Numbered from the stretch's first letter, positions 26,714 through 35,338 are shown. The stretch is DNA of 64,000 bases from Nonlabens dokdonensis DSW-6 (GCF_000332115.1 NC_020156.1:496001-560000), one strand, 5' to 3'. Notes: generated by a model from the sequence alone, not told the origin. Program-made: numbers and translations.

Positions 26714-27250
26714 TTATTCTGCTAGATGAATCATTGCAAAAACCGCATAATTAATCATGTCTTGATAATTGGCATCGATTCCTTCAGAAACTAGCGTGGC
26801 TCCTTCGTTGTCTTCTATTTGTTTAACGCGCAGTAGTTTTTGCAGAATCAAATCAGTTAAAGAACTTACGCGCATGTCTCTCCACGCTTCACCATAATCA
26901 TGGTTTTTATCCATCATAAGCTGCTTTGTTACAGCAACATGATGATCGTATTGCTCGAGAGATACTTCTAAAGTTAAATCTGGCTGTTCTACCACACCTT
27001 TATCTAGTTGAATAAGCGCCATAATGGAATAATTGATAATTCCTATAAATTCACTTTCTTGTCCTTCATCTACTTTGGATTCAGAAAGAGTTTGTAATCC
27101 TCTAATGCGTTGAGCTTTTATAAAAATCTGGTCGGTAAGTGATGGCAATCTTAAAATGCGCCATGCGCTACCGTAATCTTTCATTTTTTTTGAAAACAAA
27201 TCACGACATTGTGAGATAACGGCATCGTATTGCTGGCTAGTTTGGGACAT
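26714..27250 (-). CDS. DUF1599 protein with internal duplication
   Basis: The 178-residue protein starts at ATG 27250, chosen because MSQTSQQYDAVI begins the conserved part and leaves room for a promoter before the divergent folP. It has two copies of one domain: KDYGSAWRILRLPSLTDQI (first half) and HDYGEAWRDMRVSSLTDLI (second half), each followed by a helix and then NYSIMALIQL or NYAVFAMIHL. The function of DUF1599 is not established; a nucleotide-binding role is possible. It is co-transcribed with recR. Confidence 0.85.
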   Translation of the reverse strand: MSQTSQQYDAVISQCRDLFSKKMKDYGSAWRILRLPSLTDQIFIKAQRIRGLQTLSESKVDEGQESEFIGIINYSIMALIQLDKGVVEQPDLTLEVSLEQYDHHVAVTKQLMMDKNHDYGEAWRDMRVSSLTDLILQKLLRVKQIEDNEGATLVSEGIDANYQDMINYAVFAMIHLAE

Positions 27251-27305
27251 GCGTAGTACAAATTTTGTGTAAATTTCGCATTTAAAACTCAATTAACCAT
27301 ATTTC

Positions 27306-28136
27306 ATGGCGACTATAAATTGCGCAGGTACACTTATCGATCTTTCTACGCCTCATGTAATGGGCATTATAAACTGCACACCAGACTCTTTTTATGATGG
27401 AGGCAAGCTCAAAAATGATGCTGCAATCTTGAACCAAGTAGAGAAAATGCTGGACGACGGAGCTACTTTTATAGACGTAGGTGGCTATAGTTCGCGTCCA
27501 GATGGTACTGATATTTCTGTTGAAGAAGAACTTTCTCGAGTACTTCCGGTTCTTGATTTGATTACAGCTCGATTTGATATTAAAGGTTTGTCTTGTGACA
27601 GCTTTCGCGAAAGCGTAATAAAAAAAGCTATTAGCCACGGTGCAACCATTGTGAATGATATAAGCGCTGGTCATTTATCTGAAGACATGCTACAAATTGT
27701 TGGAAATTTTCAAATCCCTTACATCATGATGCATATGCGTGGTACTCCACAAACAATGAAATCCATGACCGATTATGATGATATGATTTTAGAAATTAAT
27801 TATTATTTTTCTGAACGTATTGCTGCGGCAAGATCTTATGGAATCAATGATATTATTATTGATCCAGGATTTGGGTTTGCAAAAACTCGAGAACAAAATT
27901 TTGAATTGCTCTCAAATCTTAATTTACTACAAGCTCATAATGTTCCTATTCTAGCAGGTGTATCTCGTAAATCCATGATTTATAAAACTTTAAACACTAC
28001 TGCTCAACAAGCGCTAAATGGTACCACAGCTTTAAACATGGTGAGTTTAATGAATGGCGCAAAGATCTTACGCGTTCATGATGTGAAAGAGGCAATGGAA
28101 ACTATCAAGCTATTTAAGGAGTTAACAATAAATTAA
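27306..28136 (+). CDS. folP: Dihydropteroate synthase
   Basis: The 276-residue folate-pathway enzyme joins p-aminobenzoate to dihydropterin pyrophosphate. TIM-barrel signatures are present: MGIINCTPDSFYDGGK, DGATFIDVGGYSSRPDG, IVNDISAG, DIIIDPGFGFAKT, GVSRKSMI and LRVHDVKE. A palindrome copy at 27601 is read as SFRES at the strand 3 region. The cdaA gene follows 15 bp downstream on the same strand, the conserved folP-cdaA order of many bacteria. Confidence 0.95.
   Translation: MATINCAGTLIDLSTPHVMGIINCTPDSFYDGGKLKNDAAILNQVEKMLDDGATFIDVGGYSSRPDGTDISVEEELSRVLPVLDLITARFDIKGLSCDSFRESVIKKAISHGATIVNDISAGHLSEDMLQIVGNFQIPYIMMHMRGTPQTMKSMTDYDDMILEINYYFSERIAAARSYGINDIIIDPGFGFAKTREQNFELLSNLNLLQAHNVPILAGVSRKSMIYKTLNTTAQQALNGTTALNMVSLMNGAKILRVHDVKEAMETIKLFKELTIN
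27601..27615. repeat. Palindrome copy (GCTTTCGCGAAAGCG) inside folP
   Basis: The 14-bp core plus the right G is intact. It is read as SFRES. It lies in a core housekeeping enzyme, so the coding sequence has absorbed the motif without loss of function. Confidence 0.9.
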
Positions 28137-28151
28137 TTCTATTTTTACTAC

Positions 28152-28928
28152 ATGGAATTACCTGGATTTAGAATAATTGATTTAATAGACATTTTACTGG
28201 TTGCTGCGGTAGTTTTTTATCTGTACCGATTAGTAAAAGGAACTGCTGCTCTTAATATTTTTATAGGTATTTTTATTATATATCTTATTTACCAGCTTAC
28301 CGTTTTTATGAAAATGGAGATGTTGAGTCAGGCTTTAGGCGCTGTTACAGGAGCTGGTGTAGTTGCACTTATTGTAGTTTTTCAGCAAGAAATTAGGCGG
28401 TTTTTATTGATGCTCGGCTCTACTCAATTCACTTCTAGAAAACGTTTTTTAAAACAATTGCGCATTTTTCAAGAAGAGAAAGATACTAACGACATCGTAG
28501 TCGATGAGATTGTAAAAGCTTGTAAAAAGATGAGTGCGACAAAAACTGGAGCTCTCATAGGAATTAAACGAGATGGATCCCTAGATTTCATTAAGAACAC
28601 AGGTGATGAGCAGGATATTCTAGTTAACTCTTCTATTATTCAAAGTATCTTTTATAAAAACAGCACCTTACATGACGGCGCCATGATTGTGGAAGGGAAC
28701 AAAATAACTGCTACAAGAGTTATTTTACCATTATCAGAAAACAGAAAAATACCTCAACGCTTTGGGTTGCGACATCGAGCTGCTTTAGGTTTAACCGAAA
28801 GAAGTAGTGCTATTGCCATTATAGTAAGTGAGGAGACAGGACAAATATCACTGGTTCAAGAAGGAGCTTTTGAAACCTACTCAGACACCAAAGAGCTGGT
28901 CAAAAAAATTAAATCATTACTCGCCTGA
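28152..28928 (+). CDS. cdaA: Diadenylate cyclase CdaA
   Basis: This 258-residue enzyme makes c-di-AMP from two ATP. Three N-terminal transmembrane helices (about 12-27, 34-53, 62-78) lead into the DAC domain with the catalytic DGA (175-177) and RHR (207-209) motifs. c-di-AMP controls potassium and osmotic balance. The gene follows folP and its TGA overlaps the ATG of the first DUF3667 gene by one base, so the DUF3667 proteins may be part of the same regulon. Confidence 0.93.
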   Translation: MELPGFRIIDLIDILLVAAVVFYLYRLVKGTAALNIFIGIFIIYLIYQLTVFMKMEMLSQALGAVTGAGVVALIVVFQQEIRRFLLMLGSTQFTSRKRFLKQLRIFQEEKDTNDIVVDEIVKACKKMSATKTGALIGIKRDGSLDFIKNTGDEQDILVNSSIIQSIFYKNSTLHDGAMIVEGNKITATRVILPLSENRKIPQRFGLRHRAALGLTERSSAIAIIVSEETGQISLVQEGAFETYSDTKELVKKIKSLLA

Positions 28929-29713
28929 TGGAACGACACTGTAAGAATTGTAGTAAAATGCTATATGCAAGACAAAACTTTTGTTCTAATTGCGGCTCTA
29001 AATGGGTGGATTATAGGTTAACACCTAAAAGGATCGTGACGGAAGTTTCCAATCGATATCTAGGAACGGATAATGTGTTTCTCGTTACACTTATTGCCTT
29101 ATTAAAATATCCAGAAGATGTAATTGATGGTTATATCAAAGGACAGCGTAAAAAATATGTCAACCCAGCTAGCTTTTATCTAATTAGCTTGACTTTAATA
29201 GGTTTACAAATCTTTATTTTGAAACATATTGCTCCAGATACCTTAGGTTTTGGTGATTTGAAAGATGCTGAATCAGTACAAACATACGTTGGTTATTTCT
29301 ACGATTATATAGGGTTATTTACTACTTTTTTTATTCCCGCTTATGCTCTTACTGGTTATTTGGTTTTTATTGATACTAGAAAATATAACTTTTCAGAACA
29401 TCTGGTCTTTTGTATTTACATATTTGGGTTTATAAATATTTTGACATTTCTACTCACTCCACTAGTCATAGGATTTACTATTGACTATCAAGTGATATCC
29501 TTGATAATAACACCACTTACCATTGTTCAATTTGCATGGTACTATAAAAGATGTTTTCAATTAAACCTCGGGCAAATCGTTTTGAAAACATTGATTGCAA
29601 TGATTGTATTTCAAATTATATCTGTTATATACTTAATATTTTTTGTGGTAATTATTATAGGACTTACTTTTTTAATACGGCCAGAACTACTTAAATCAAT
29701 TACAATCGATTAG
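28928..29713 (+). CDS. DUF3667 zinc-ribbon membrane protein 1
   Basis: The 261-residue protein has an N-terminal zinc ribbon with two CxxC pairs (HCKNCSKM, FCSNCGSKW), a conserved amphipathic segment ending in YIKGQRKKYVNPASFY, then four hydrophobic helices. DUF3667 proteins are membrane proteins of unknown role. This copy is the most divergent of the three tandem copies. It overlaps cdaA by one base and is 4 bp from the next copy. Confidence 0.85.
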   Translation: MERHCKNCSKMLYARQNFCSNCGSKWVDYRLTPKRIVTEVSNRYLGTDNVFLVTLIALLKYPEDVIDGYIKGQRKKYVNPASFYLISLTLIGLQIFILKHIAPDTLGFGDLKDAESVQTYVGYFYDYIGLFTTFFIPAYALTGYLVFIDTRKYNFSEHLVFCIYIFGFINILTFLLTPLVIGFTIDYQVISLIITPLTIVQFAWYYKRCFQLNLGQIVLKTLIAMIVFQIISVIYLIFFVVIIIGLTFLIRPELLKSITID

Positions 29714-29717
29714 GACA

Positions 29718-30548
29718 ATGGAAAGAAATTGTAAAAACTGTAACGAACTTATTTATGCTGGAAAAAATCATTGTGCAAATTGCGGTTGTAAATGGATTGA
29801 GAATCGCATTACTATGCGGCAAGTAGGCAATGATTTTGCCGACATGTACCTAGGTTTTGACACAAAGTTTGTGAGAACATTTGTGGACTTATTCAAAAAG
29901 CCAGAGGCCGTAATTTTAGGTTATATGAACGGCCGCCGTGTGAACTATATGGATGCTGTACGTTATATTTTATTATCACTTTTTGTTACTGGTATTTACA
30001 CCTTTGTTCTTAAACAAACAGGTGCCATTGATAAAATAATTGACAGTCAGGCAGCAGCAACAATGGAAGCCTATATGGACATGGGAATGCCTGAACAGCA
30101 AGCCATAGAGAGTACTGCACAAGCTCAGAAATTTACCCAGCAAATTTTTGAATTCCAAGGGTTCTTTTTGCTTTTGACAATTCCGCTGCTTGCTTTTGCT
30201 GCTAGATTAACTTTTTGGGGGAAAAGATATTTTAATTTTACAGAGCAAATCGTATTTTATTTATATACATATAGTCATTTTGTGATGGCTACTACACCTA
30301 TAACAATTCTACTTGTTTTCTTTGCACCAGATTATTTTTCTTACTTGGGGTTTGTAACGTTTCCTTTATTATACTTGTACAATGCTTATTGTTATAAGAA
30401 ATGCTTTAACTTAAATAACGCCACGATTATCACAAAAACATTGGTCTCCATATTTATTATTATAGGAGTTTTTATTGCTTCAGGAATATTAATTGGAATC
30501 GTTGGAATTATAGTCGGACTTATTCTCAAAGCAACTGGTGTACTTTAA
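29718..30548 (+). CDS. DUF3667 zinc-ribbon membrane protein 2
   Basis: This 276-residue protein is organised like its neighbours: CxxC zinc ribbon (NCKNCNELI, HCANCGCKW), a YMNGRRVNYMDAVRYILLSL segment, and four to five transmembrane helices. Two 44-bp stretches (29784-29827 and 29949-29992) are identical in DNA to the third copy although surrounding third-codon positions have diverged. Confidence 0.85.
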   Translation: MERNCKNCNELIYAGKNHCANCGCKWIENRITMRQVGNDFADMYLGFDTKFVRTFVDLFKKPEAVILGYMNGRRVNYMDAVRYILLSLFVTGIYTFVLKQTGAIDKIIDSQAAATMEAYMDMGMPEQQAIESTAQAQKFTQQIFEFQGFFLLLTIPLLAFAARLTFWGKRYFNFTEQIVFYLYTYSHFVMATTPITILLVFFAPDYFSYLGFVTFPLLYLYNAYCYKKCFNLNNATIITKTLVSIFIIIGVFIASGILIGIVGIIVGLILKATGVL

Positions 30549-30603
30549 TTCTCGCTTTTAATTGGTATGAAGAAGCATATTTAATAAATCGAAATACACA
30601 ACC

Positions 30604-31449
30604 ATGGTTAGAAACTGTAAAAACTGTAACGAGCTTATTTATGCAGGTAAGACACATTGTGCCAGCTGTGGTTGTAAATGGATTGAGAATCGCATTACTA
30701 TGCGGCAAGTAGGTCACGATTTTGCCGACATGTATATAGGATTAGACACTAAATTTGTACGTACTTTTCTAGATTTATTTAGACGTCCTGAAGCAGTTAT
30801 TCTTGGCTATATGAATGGGCGTCGTGTGAACTACATGGATGCTGTACGTTATATTTTATTATCACTTTTTGTTACTGGAATATATATGTTCATTATGAAA
30901 AATAGTGGCGCAATGGATGAATACCTTGCAAACACTTTGGAGCAATATTCTGGAACTGCTTATAATACACTAAATAAAGAACAGCTAGAAAGGCAACTGA
31001 GAGTTGTTAATAAAGTCATGGATTATCAGAGTTTGATAGTATTCTTGACAATTCCAATACTTGCCTTGGCAGGTCGTATCACTTTCTGGGGAAAACGCTA
31101 TTTCAATTATACGGAACAGTTAGTATTCTATATGTATACTTATTCACAAATAATTATTCTCACTACCCCAATAAGTCTAATATTACTTTGGGTTTCACCA
31201 GAATTATTTACGTATTGGTCTTACGTGACTTATCCTGCAATGTTTTTGTATAATGCCTATTGTTACAAAAGATGTTTTAAACTAGATTTATCTTCAACTA
31301 TTCTTAAATCTCTAGTTGGTTTTATTACAATATTAATATTGTTAGTGCTATCAGTAATACTATCAGTATTACTAGGGTTTATAGGAGCTTTAATCGCTGA
31401 TAAATTAGGCTATGATGTAAAAGGTTTCTTTGAAACTAATTTTGGATAA
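30604..31449 (+). CDS. DUF3667 zinc-ribbon membrane protein 3
   Basis: The 281-residue third tandem DUF3667 protein has CxxC pairs NCKNCNELI and HCASCGCKW, the same YMNGRRVNYMDAVRYILLSL motif, and a divergent central loop (MDEYLANTLEQYSGTAYNTL). It shares two exact 44-bp blocks with copy 2. Its 3' end meets the convergent ABC exporter gene with a single base between stops, and I see no terminator there. Confidence 0.85.
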   Translation: MVRNCKNCNELIYAGKTHCASCGCKWIENRITMRQVGHDFADMYIGLDTKFVRTFLDLFRRPEAVILGYMNGRRVNYMDAVRYILLSLFVTGIYMFIMKNSGAMDEYLANTLEQYSGTAYNTLNKEQLERQLRVVNKVMDYQSLIVFLTIPILALAGRITFWGKRYFNYTEQLVFYMYTYSQIIILTTPISLILLWVSPELFTYWSYVTYPAMFLYNAYCYKRCFKLDLSSTILKSLVGFITILILLVLSVILSVLLGFIGALIADKLGYDVKGFFETNFG

Positions 31450-31450
31450 T

Positions 31451-33262
31451 TTAAGCTACCTCTTGCTGCAAGAATTGAACCTCATAAAGGTTTTTATAGT
31501 AACCGTTTTCCTTTTCAAGGAGCTCATTGTGTGTTCCCATTTCTACTATTTCTCCAGCGTCCATAACGATTATTTTATCGGCTTTTTTAATGGTAGCAAG
31601 TCTGTGTGCAATAACTATGGAGGTACGGCCTTCAGTGATGATATCAGTAGCATCTTGAATCAATTGTTCACTATAAGCATCTACAGAGCTAGTCGCTTCA
31701 TCAAGAATCAAAATACTAGGGTTAGAAACATAAGCTCTTAAAAACGCAATTAACTGGCGTTGACCAGAGCTCAACATCACTCCTCTTTCCTTCACGTTGT
31801 ATTGGTATCCGTTAGGTAAGGTCATGATAAATTTATGAACGCCTATTTTCTTTGCCGCGTCTATTACATCTGCCTCCGAAATATCAGGATTTTGAAGTGT
31901 TATGTTGTTGAGAATAGTATCTGCAAACAAGAAAACATCTTGTAGCACCACTGCTATTTGTGATCGAAGAGATGAAAGTTGGTACGCTTTCGCGGAAGCG
32001 GAATCAATCAAAATCTCTCCACTATTAATTTCATAAAAACGTGACAACAGATTTATAATCGTAGATTTTCCAGCTCCAGTTGCACCTACAATAGCGACGG
32101 TTTCTCCCGCTTGAACTTCAAAACTCAAGTTTTTTAAAACCAACTCATTCTCTACGTAACCAAAATCTACATTTTTAAATTCAATGATACCTTTTAAATC
32201 TGCTGCGATCAATTCACCTTGATCTTCTATTTGCGACTCTGTATCTATAATTCCAAAAACACGGTTTGCAGCAACCATTCCCATTTGTAGGGTATTGAAT
32301 TTATCTGCAATCTGGCGTAATGGTCTGAAGAGTTTTTGAGACAAATCAATAAACATGACTATAGTACCAATTGGTACTACTAATTCTGAATTTTGAGTTC
32401 CTATATTCATTACAACTCCTATATAAACGATCAGACCTATGGTAATGCTAGAAGCCATTTCTGCAATCGGGAAGAAAATCGAGTTGTACCAAACCGTTTT
32501 TACCCAAGCATTTCTATGCTTGTCATTAATTTCTTTAAATTGCTCATATTCAATCTTTTCTCGATTAAAAATCTGCACGATTTTCATGCCTGTAACACGC
32601 TCTTGAACAAATGAATTAAGATTACTTACTTGTGTACGCACTTCTTCAAAGGCTACTTTCATGGCCTTTTGAAAAACACGCGTAGCGTAAAGAATAAATG
32701 GCATGACAATAAGAGCTATTAAGGTCAGCTTCCAGCTTGAGACCGCCATAAAGCCTAAAACAACTAACATTTTCAACAGATCAGAAATAATCACAAAAAG
32801 ACCTTGAGAAAAAATACTTGCAATGGTTTCTATATCACTCACTGCTCTGGTTACTAATTTACCTACAGCACTTTTATCAAAGTATTGCATCTTGAAACCC
32901 ATCATGTGTTTGAAGAGTTTGATACGTAAATCGCGTATTACTTGCTGCCCTAACCAGTTAGCATAATAAATAAAACTGAGTTGTAATAATACATCTGCAA
33001 CGAGTACAGCTACCATCAGGACTATCACTCCTACAAAACCTCCATATTCAATTCCTAGAATAGTTTGAGAACCATTGAAATCCTGAGGCACGATATGATT
33101 ATCAATTGCTACTTTAATCAAATACGGCATCCCAATGGCGACTACAGCAATCAAAATGGCGCTCAAAGCAACAAAGTAATAAGTTAGTTTATAAGGCTTT
33201 GTATAAGAAAGCAATCTCTTAAAAAGAGACATATTAAATGCATTACCTGTAGTTGAAGCCAT
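31451..33262 (-). CDS. ABC exporter, fused membrane and ATPase domains (MsbA-like)
   Basis: The 603-residue half-transporter has six transmembrane helices (residues 1-330), then a nucleotide-binding domain with Walker A GATGAGKST, Q-loop VLQDVFLF, signature LSSGQRQLIAF and Walker B ILILDEATSSVDA followed by the switch His (IAHRLAT). It probably works as a homodimer exporting lipid or drug-like substrates; which is unknown. A palindrome variant (31985-32000) encodes SASAKA just after the Walker A helix. It forms an operon with truA and a small membrane protein upstream. Confidence 0.88.
   Translation of the reverse strand: MASTTGNAFNMSLFKRLLSYTKPYKLTYYFVALSAILIAVVAIGMPYLIKVAIDNHIVPQDFNGSQTILGIEYGGFVGVIVLMVAVLVADVLLQLSFIYYANWLGQQVIRDLRIKLFKHMMGFKMQYFDKSAVGKLVTRAVSDIETIASIFSQGLFVIISDLLKMLVVLGFMAVSSWKLTLIALIVMPFILYATRVFQKAMKVAFEEVRTQVSNLNSFVQERVTGMKIVQIFNREKIEYEQFKEINDKHRNAWVKTVWYNSIFFPIAEMASSITIGLIVYIGVVMNIGTQNSELVVPIGTIVMFIDLSQKLFRPLRQIADKFNTLQMGMVAANRVFGIIDTESQIEDQGELIAADLKGIIEFKNVDFGYVENELVLKNLSFEVQAGETVAIVGATGAGKSTIINLLSRFYEINSGEILIDSASAKAYQLSSLRSQIAVVLQDVFLFADTILNNITLQNPDISEADVIDAAKKIGVHKFIMTLPNGYQYNVKERGVMLSSGQRQLIAFLRAYVSNPSILILDEATSSVDAYSEQLIQDATDIITEGRTSIVIAHRLATIKKADKIIVMDAGEIVEMGTHNELLEKENGYYKNLYEVQFLQQEVA
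31985..32000. repeat. Palindrome variant (CGCTTTCGCGGAAGCG) inside the ABC exporter gene
   Basis: One base differs from the consensus, at the same place as in the copy in the E2 gene. It is read on the minus strand as DSASAKAYQL, a loop where other exporters have a D-rich stretch. Confidence 0.85.
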
Positions 33263-33264
33263 AT

Positions 33265-33729
33265 TTATTTAAGTAAATGTGCGATACTAGATCGCAATTC
33301 TTCTTCTTTTTGTGTACCGATGACGTACTGTTTATCAGCTATTTTAATGTGAAGTCCTTTAGAACCACCTACATTATAAACGGTTCCATAACTGGTCCAG
33401 ATCCTGATGCCCCAGCCGCCTACAAAACCATAATCTATTACTTGAGCACTGGTCATATCTTTCCAGTAAAAGTCTTTTTTGACAAATGGAAAATAGCGCA
33501 TCTGAATTTTTTCTTCAGTAATACGAGTACTTAATTTTAACGTCAAAAATAAAACCAAAATCCCTACAGCTGTTATAGTTAATATAACTTTATCAACTGT
33601 CAACTGATTTTTCAATGGTTCTGAATAATCAAAGGTTGATGCTGCTACAATTACTAGACCTATTACAATAATCCACAGCCACCATTGCTGGAACTTTTGA
33701 GACTCTTGAAAAAGTACTTTTGACTTCAT
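33265..33729 (-). CDS. Small membrane protein with PH-like domain
   Basis: The 154-residue protein has two transmembrane helices close to the N-terminus (about 17-33 and 44-64) and a beta-rich cytoplasmic-type domain (QMRYFPFVKKDFYWKDMTSA, RIWTSYGTVYNVGGSKGLHI) reminiscent of bacterial PH-like domains. I cannot assign a function. It lies between truA (4-bp overlap) and the ABC exporter (2-bp gap), so the three are translated from one message. Confidence 0.65.
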   Translation of the reverse strand: MKSKVLFQESQKFQQWWLWIIVIGLVIVAASTFDYSEPLKNQLTVDKVILTITAVGILVLFLTLKLSTRITEEKIQMRYFPFVKKDFYWKDMTSAQVIDYGFVGGWGIRIWTSYGTVYNVGGSKGLHIKIADKQYVIGTQKEEELRSSIAHLLK

Positions 33730-34481
33730 AAGAAAAGCTCCTTAGGATATTCAATTTTAGTTAAAAACAAACCTGAGGCAGCTGCGCTAGCTCCTGCCTG
33801 ACCTCTATCCTTGGAAGCAATGATATCATGCATACTTTCTACAGTCCTTTTACCGTAACCTATTTCTAACAAAGTCCCCACAATCGCTCGTACCATATTA
33901 CGTAGAAAGCGATTTGCAGTAATATGAAATATGACTTTGTGATCTTTATATTCAAATCTGGCTTCAGTAAGATCACAAATAAATGTTTTTACATCTGTAT
34001 TTACTCTAGAGAAAGATTCAAAATCTTTGTAATCTAGCAATATAGAAGCGGCTTGTTCCATTAATTTAAAATCTGGTTTTCTAAAAAGCACATAAGCTTG
34101 ATTTACTTGAAAAGGATCAGGTCTTAGTAAAAAATGGTATTCATAGGAACGCTTTGTAGCATGAAAGCGCGCGTGTGCAGTTTCTTGTACTGGCCTGATA
34201 TCATAAATAGCGATGTCTTTTGGGATCCAGCGGTTCAACCTATAAATTAAATGCTCGAGATCTAGTTCGCCATCATAATTAAAATGAGCCACCATAAAAG
34301 CCGCATGTACTCCGGTATCAGTTCTTCCTGCTCCTTGAATACGTATGTTCTCGCGTAGCATTTTTTTTAGCCCATCTTCTATTACCTCTTGAACAGAAAT
34401 GCTTTGAGGTTGTTTTTGCCAGCCGTGATATTTAGTACCATCATAAGCCAATTCCATAAAATAACGTGAAGTTTCTTGCAT
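33726..34481 (-). CDS. truA: tRNA pseudouridine synthase A
   Basis: This 251-residue enzyme modifies uridines 38-40 of the tRNA anticodon stem. The catalytic Asp55 lies in GAGRTDTGVHA, with the family motifs YDGTKYHGWQ, RRSYEYHFL-type segment and FLRNMVRAIVGTLLEIG. It starts at ATG 34481, only 5 bp after a perfect -7 box (TATCTTTG), so its transcript probably lacks a leader. It is first in an operon with the PH-like membrane protein and the ABC exporter. Confidence 0.95.
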   Translation of the reverse strand: MQETSRYFMELAYDGTKYHGWQKQPQSISVQEVIEDGLKKMLRENIRIQGAGRTDTGVHAAFMVAHFNYDGELDLEHLIYRLNRWIPKDIAIYDIRPVQETAHARFHATKRSYEYHFLLRPDPFQVNQAYVLFRKPDFKLMEQAASILLDYKDFESFSRVNTDVKTFICDLTEARFEYKDHKVIFHITANRFLRNMVRAIVGTLLEIGYGKRTVESMHDIIASKDRGQAGASAAASGLFLTKIEYPKELFL

Positions 34482-34486
34482 TGGAA

Positions 34487-34494
34487 CAAAGATA
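34487..34494 (-). promoter_or_regulatory. -7 box upstream of truA
   Basis: TATCTTTG on the minus strand (34494 to 34487), with 5 bp to ATG 34481. This is the same layout as the box of the divergent phosphoesterase gene. Confidence 0.6.
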
Positions 34495-34503
34495 AGAGGA
34501 ATG

Positions 34504-34540
34504 AATTTGAAATCGAACTCGAACTTAAATTTTCAAAAAA
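34504..34540 (-). repeat. Short dispersed repeat, copy B
   Basis: The reverse complement shares TTTTGAAAA and AAGTTCGAGTTC (34526-34515) with 21363-21402. It is next to a long perfect hairpin. Confidence 0.5.
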
Positions 34541-34551
34541 GATGAAAGACG

Positions 34552-34593
34552 AATATTCAAAGTTGCGGATTTAAGCCCGCAACTTTGAATATT
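34552..34593. repeat. 17-bp perfect inverted repeat between divergent genes
   Basis: The stem AATATTCAAAGTTGCGG (34552-34568) pairs with 34577-34593 around an 8-nt loop. It lies between the starts of truA and the phosphoesterase, where no transcript is expected to end. It is followed by a repetitive GACT/AAAACT-rich tract (34655-34706). It looks like a REP/MITE-type element rather than a terminator. Confidence 0.75.
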
Positions 34594-34711
34594 ATGATGA
34601 CAGTCAAAAAGTCGGTAGTCATAGGTCACAAGAGTTCTCGAAGAGAACGCGAGCAGTCGGTCGTCAAAAACTGAAGGACTCAGAGACTCAAAAACTAAAA
34701 GACTAACCAAC

Positions 34712-34719
34712 TATCTTTG
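34712..34719 (+). promoter_or_regulatory. -7 box upstream of the phosphoesterase gene
   Basis: TATCTTTG, with 4 bp to ATG 34724. The predicted transcript would be leaderless. Confidence 0.6.
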
Positions 34720-34723
34720 CAAA

Positions 34724-35215
34724 ATGAAAATATTACTTCTTTCAGACACTCATAGTCACATGGATGATTTCATCCTTAAATATGTCCAACAAGCCGATGA
34801 AGTGTGGCATGCTGGCGATATAGGCGATCTTAAAGTTACAGATCAAATTGCAGCTCTTAAACCCTTGCGAGGCGTTTGGGGAAATATAGACGACGATAAC
34901 GCAAGAATGCAGTTTCCAGAGCACAATCGGTTTACCTGTGAAGGAATGGATATATGGATCACGCACATAGGCGGTTATCCTGGCCGATACAACCAGCGTG
35001 TACGACCAGAAATATATGACAATGCGCCTGATATTTTTATTTGTGGACACTCACATATTCTCAAAGTGGTCAACGATAAAAAGATCAATTGCCTGCACAT
35101 GAATCCAGGTGCTATAGGTATGCATGGATTTCACCAAAAACGCACGATGTTGCGATTTGAGATTAATGATGGTAAGATTAGTAATCTAGAAGTTATTGAA
35201 AAGGACCGTAAATAA
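34724..35215 (+). CDS. YfcE/MJ0936-type metallophosphoesterase
   Basis: The 163-residue calcineurin-like phosphoesterase has the metal motifs LLSDTHSH (N-terminus), HAGDIGD, GNIDD and ICGHSH. The size fits the YfcE/MJ0936 family, cytoplasmic phosphodiesterases of unsettled physiological substrate. It is a single gene divergent from truA, with its own promoter box and, downstream, a strong hairpin. Confidence 0.88.
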   Translation: MKILLLSDTHSHMDDFILKYVQQADEVWHAGDIGDLKVTDQIAALKPLRGVWGNIDDDNARMQFPEHNRFTCEGMDIWITHIGGYPGRYNQRVRPEIYDNAPDIFICGHSHILKVVNDKKINCLHMNPGAIGMHGFHQKRTMLRFEINDGKISNLEVIEKDRK

Positions 35216-35292
35216 TTATCATTAATAAAGTTCATATATGATCTCTTAATTCAAATTTCTGGTTGTTATCAAAAAAGTGGTGAAATAAAATC

Positions 35293-35308
35293 CGCTTTCG
35301 CGAAAGCG
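35293..35308. repeat. Palindrome copy (CGCTTTCGCGAAAGCG), intergenic
   Basis: A perfect copy between the phosphoesterase and DUF4293 genes (convergent), 30 bp before a strong hairpin. Confidence 0.95.
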
Positions 35309-35338
35309 AGAAAAAAAGAAAAACTTCCTTAAAAAACA

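Noticed and set aside
27282..27674. A 130-residue minus-strand frame opposite folP
   Set aside because: It is antisense to the well-conserved folP sequence and has no recognisable domain.
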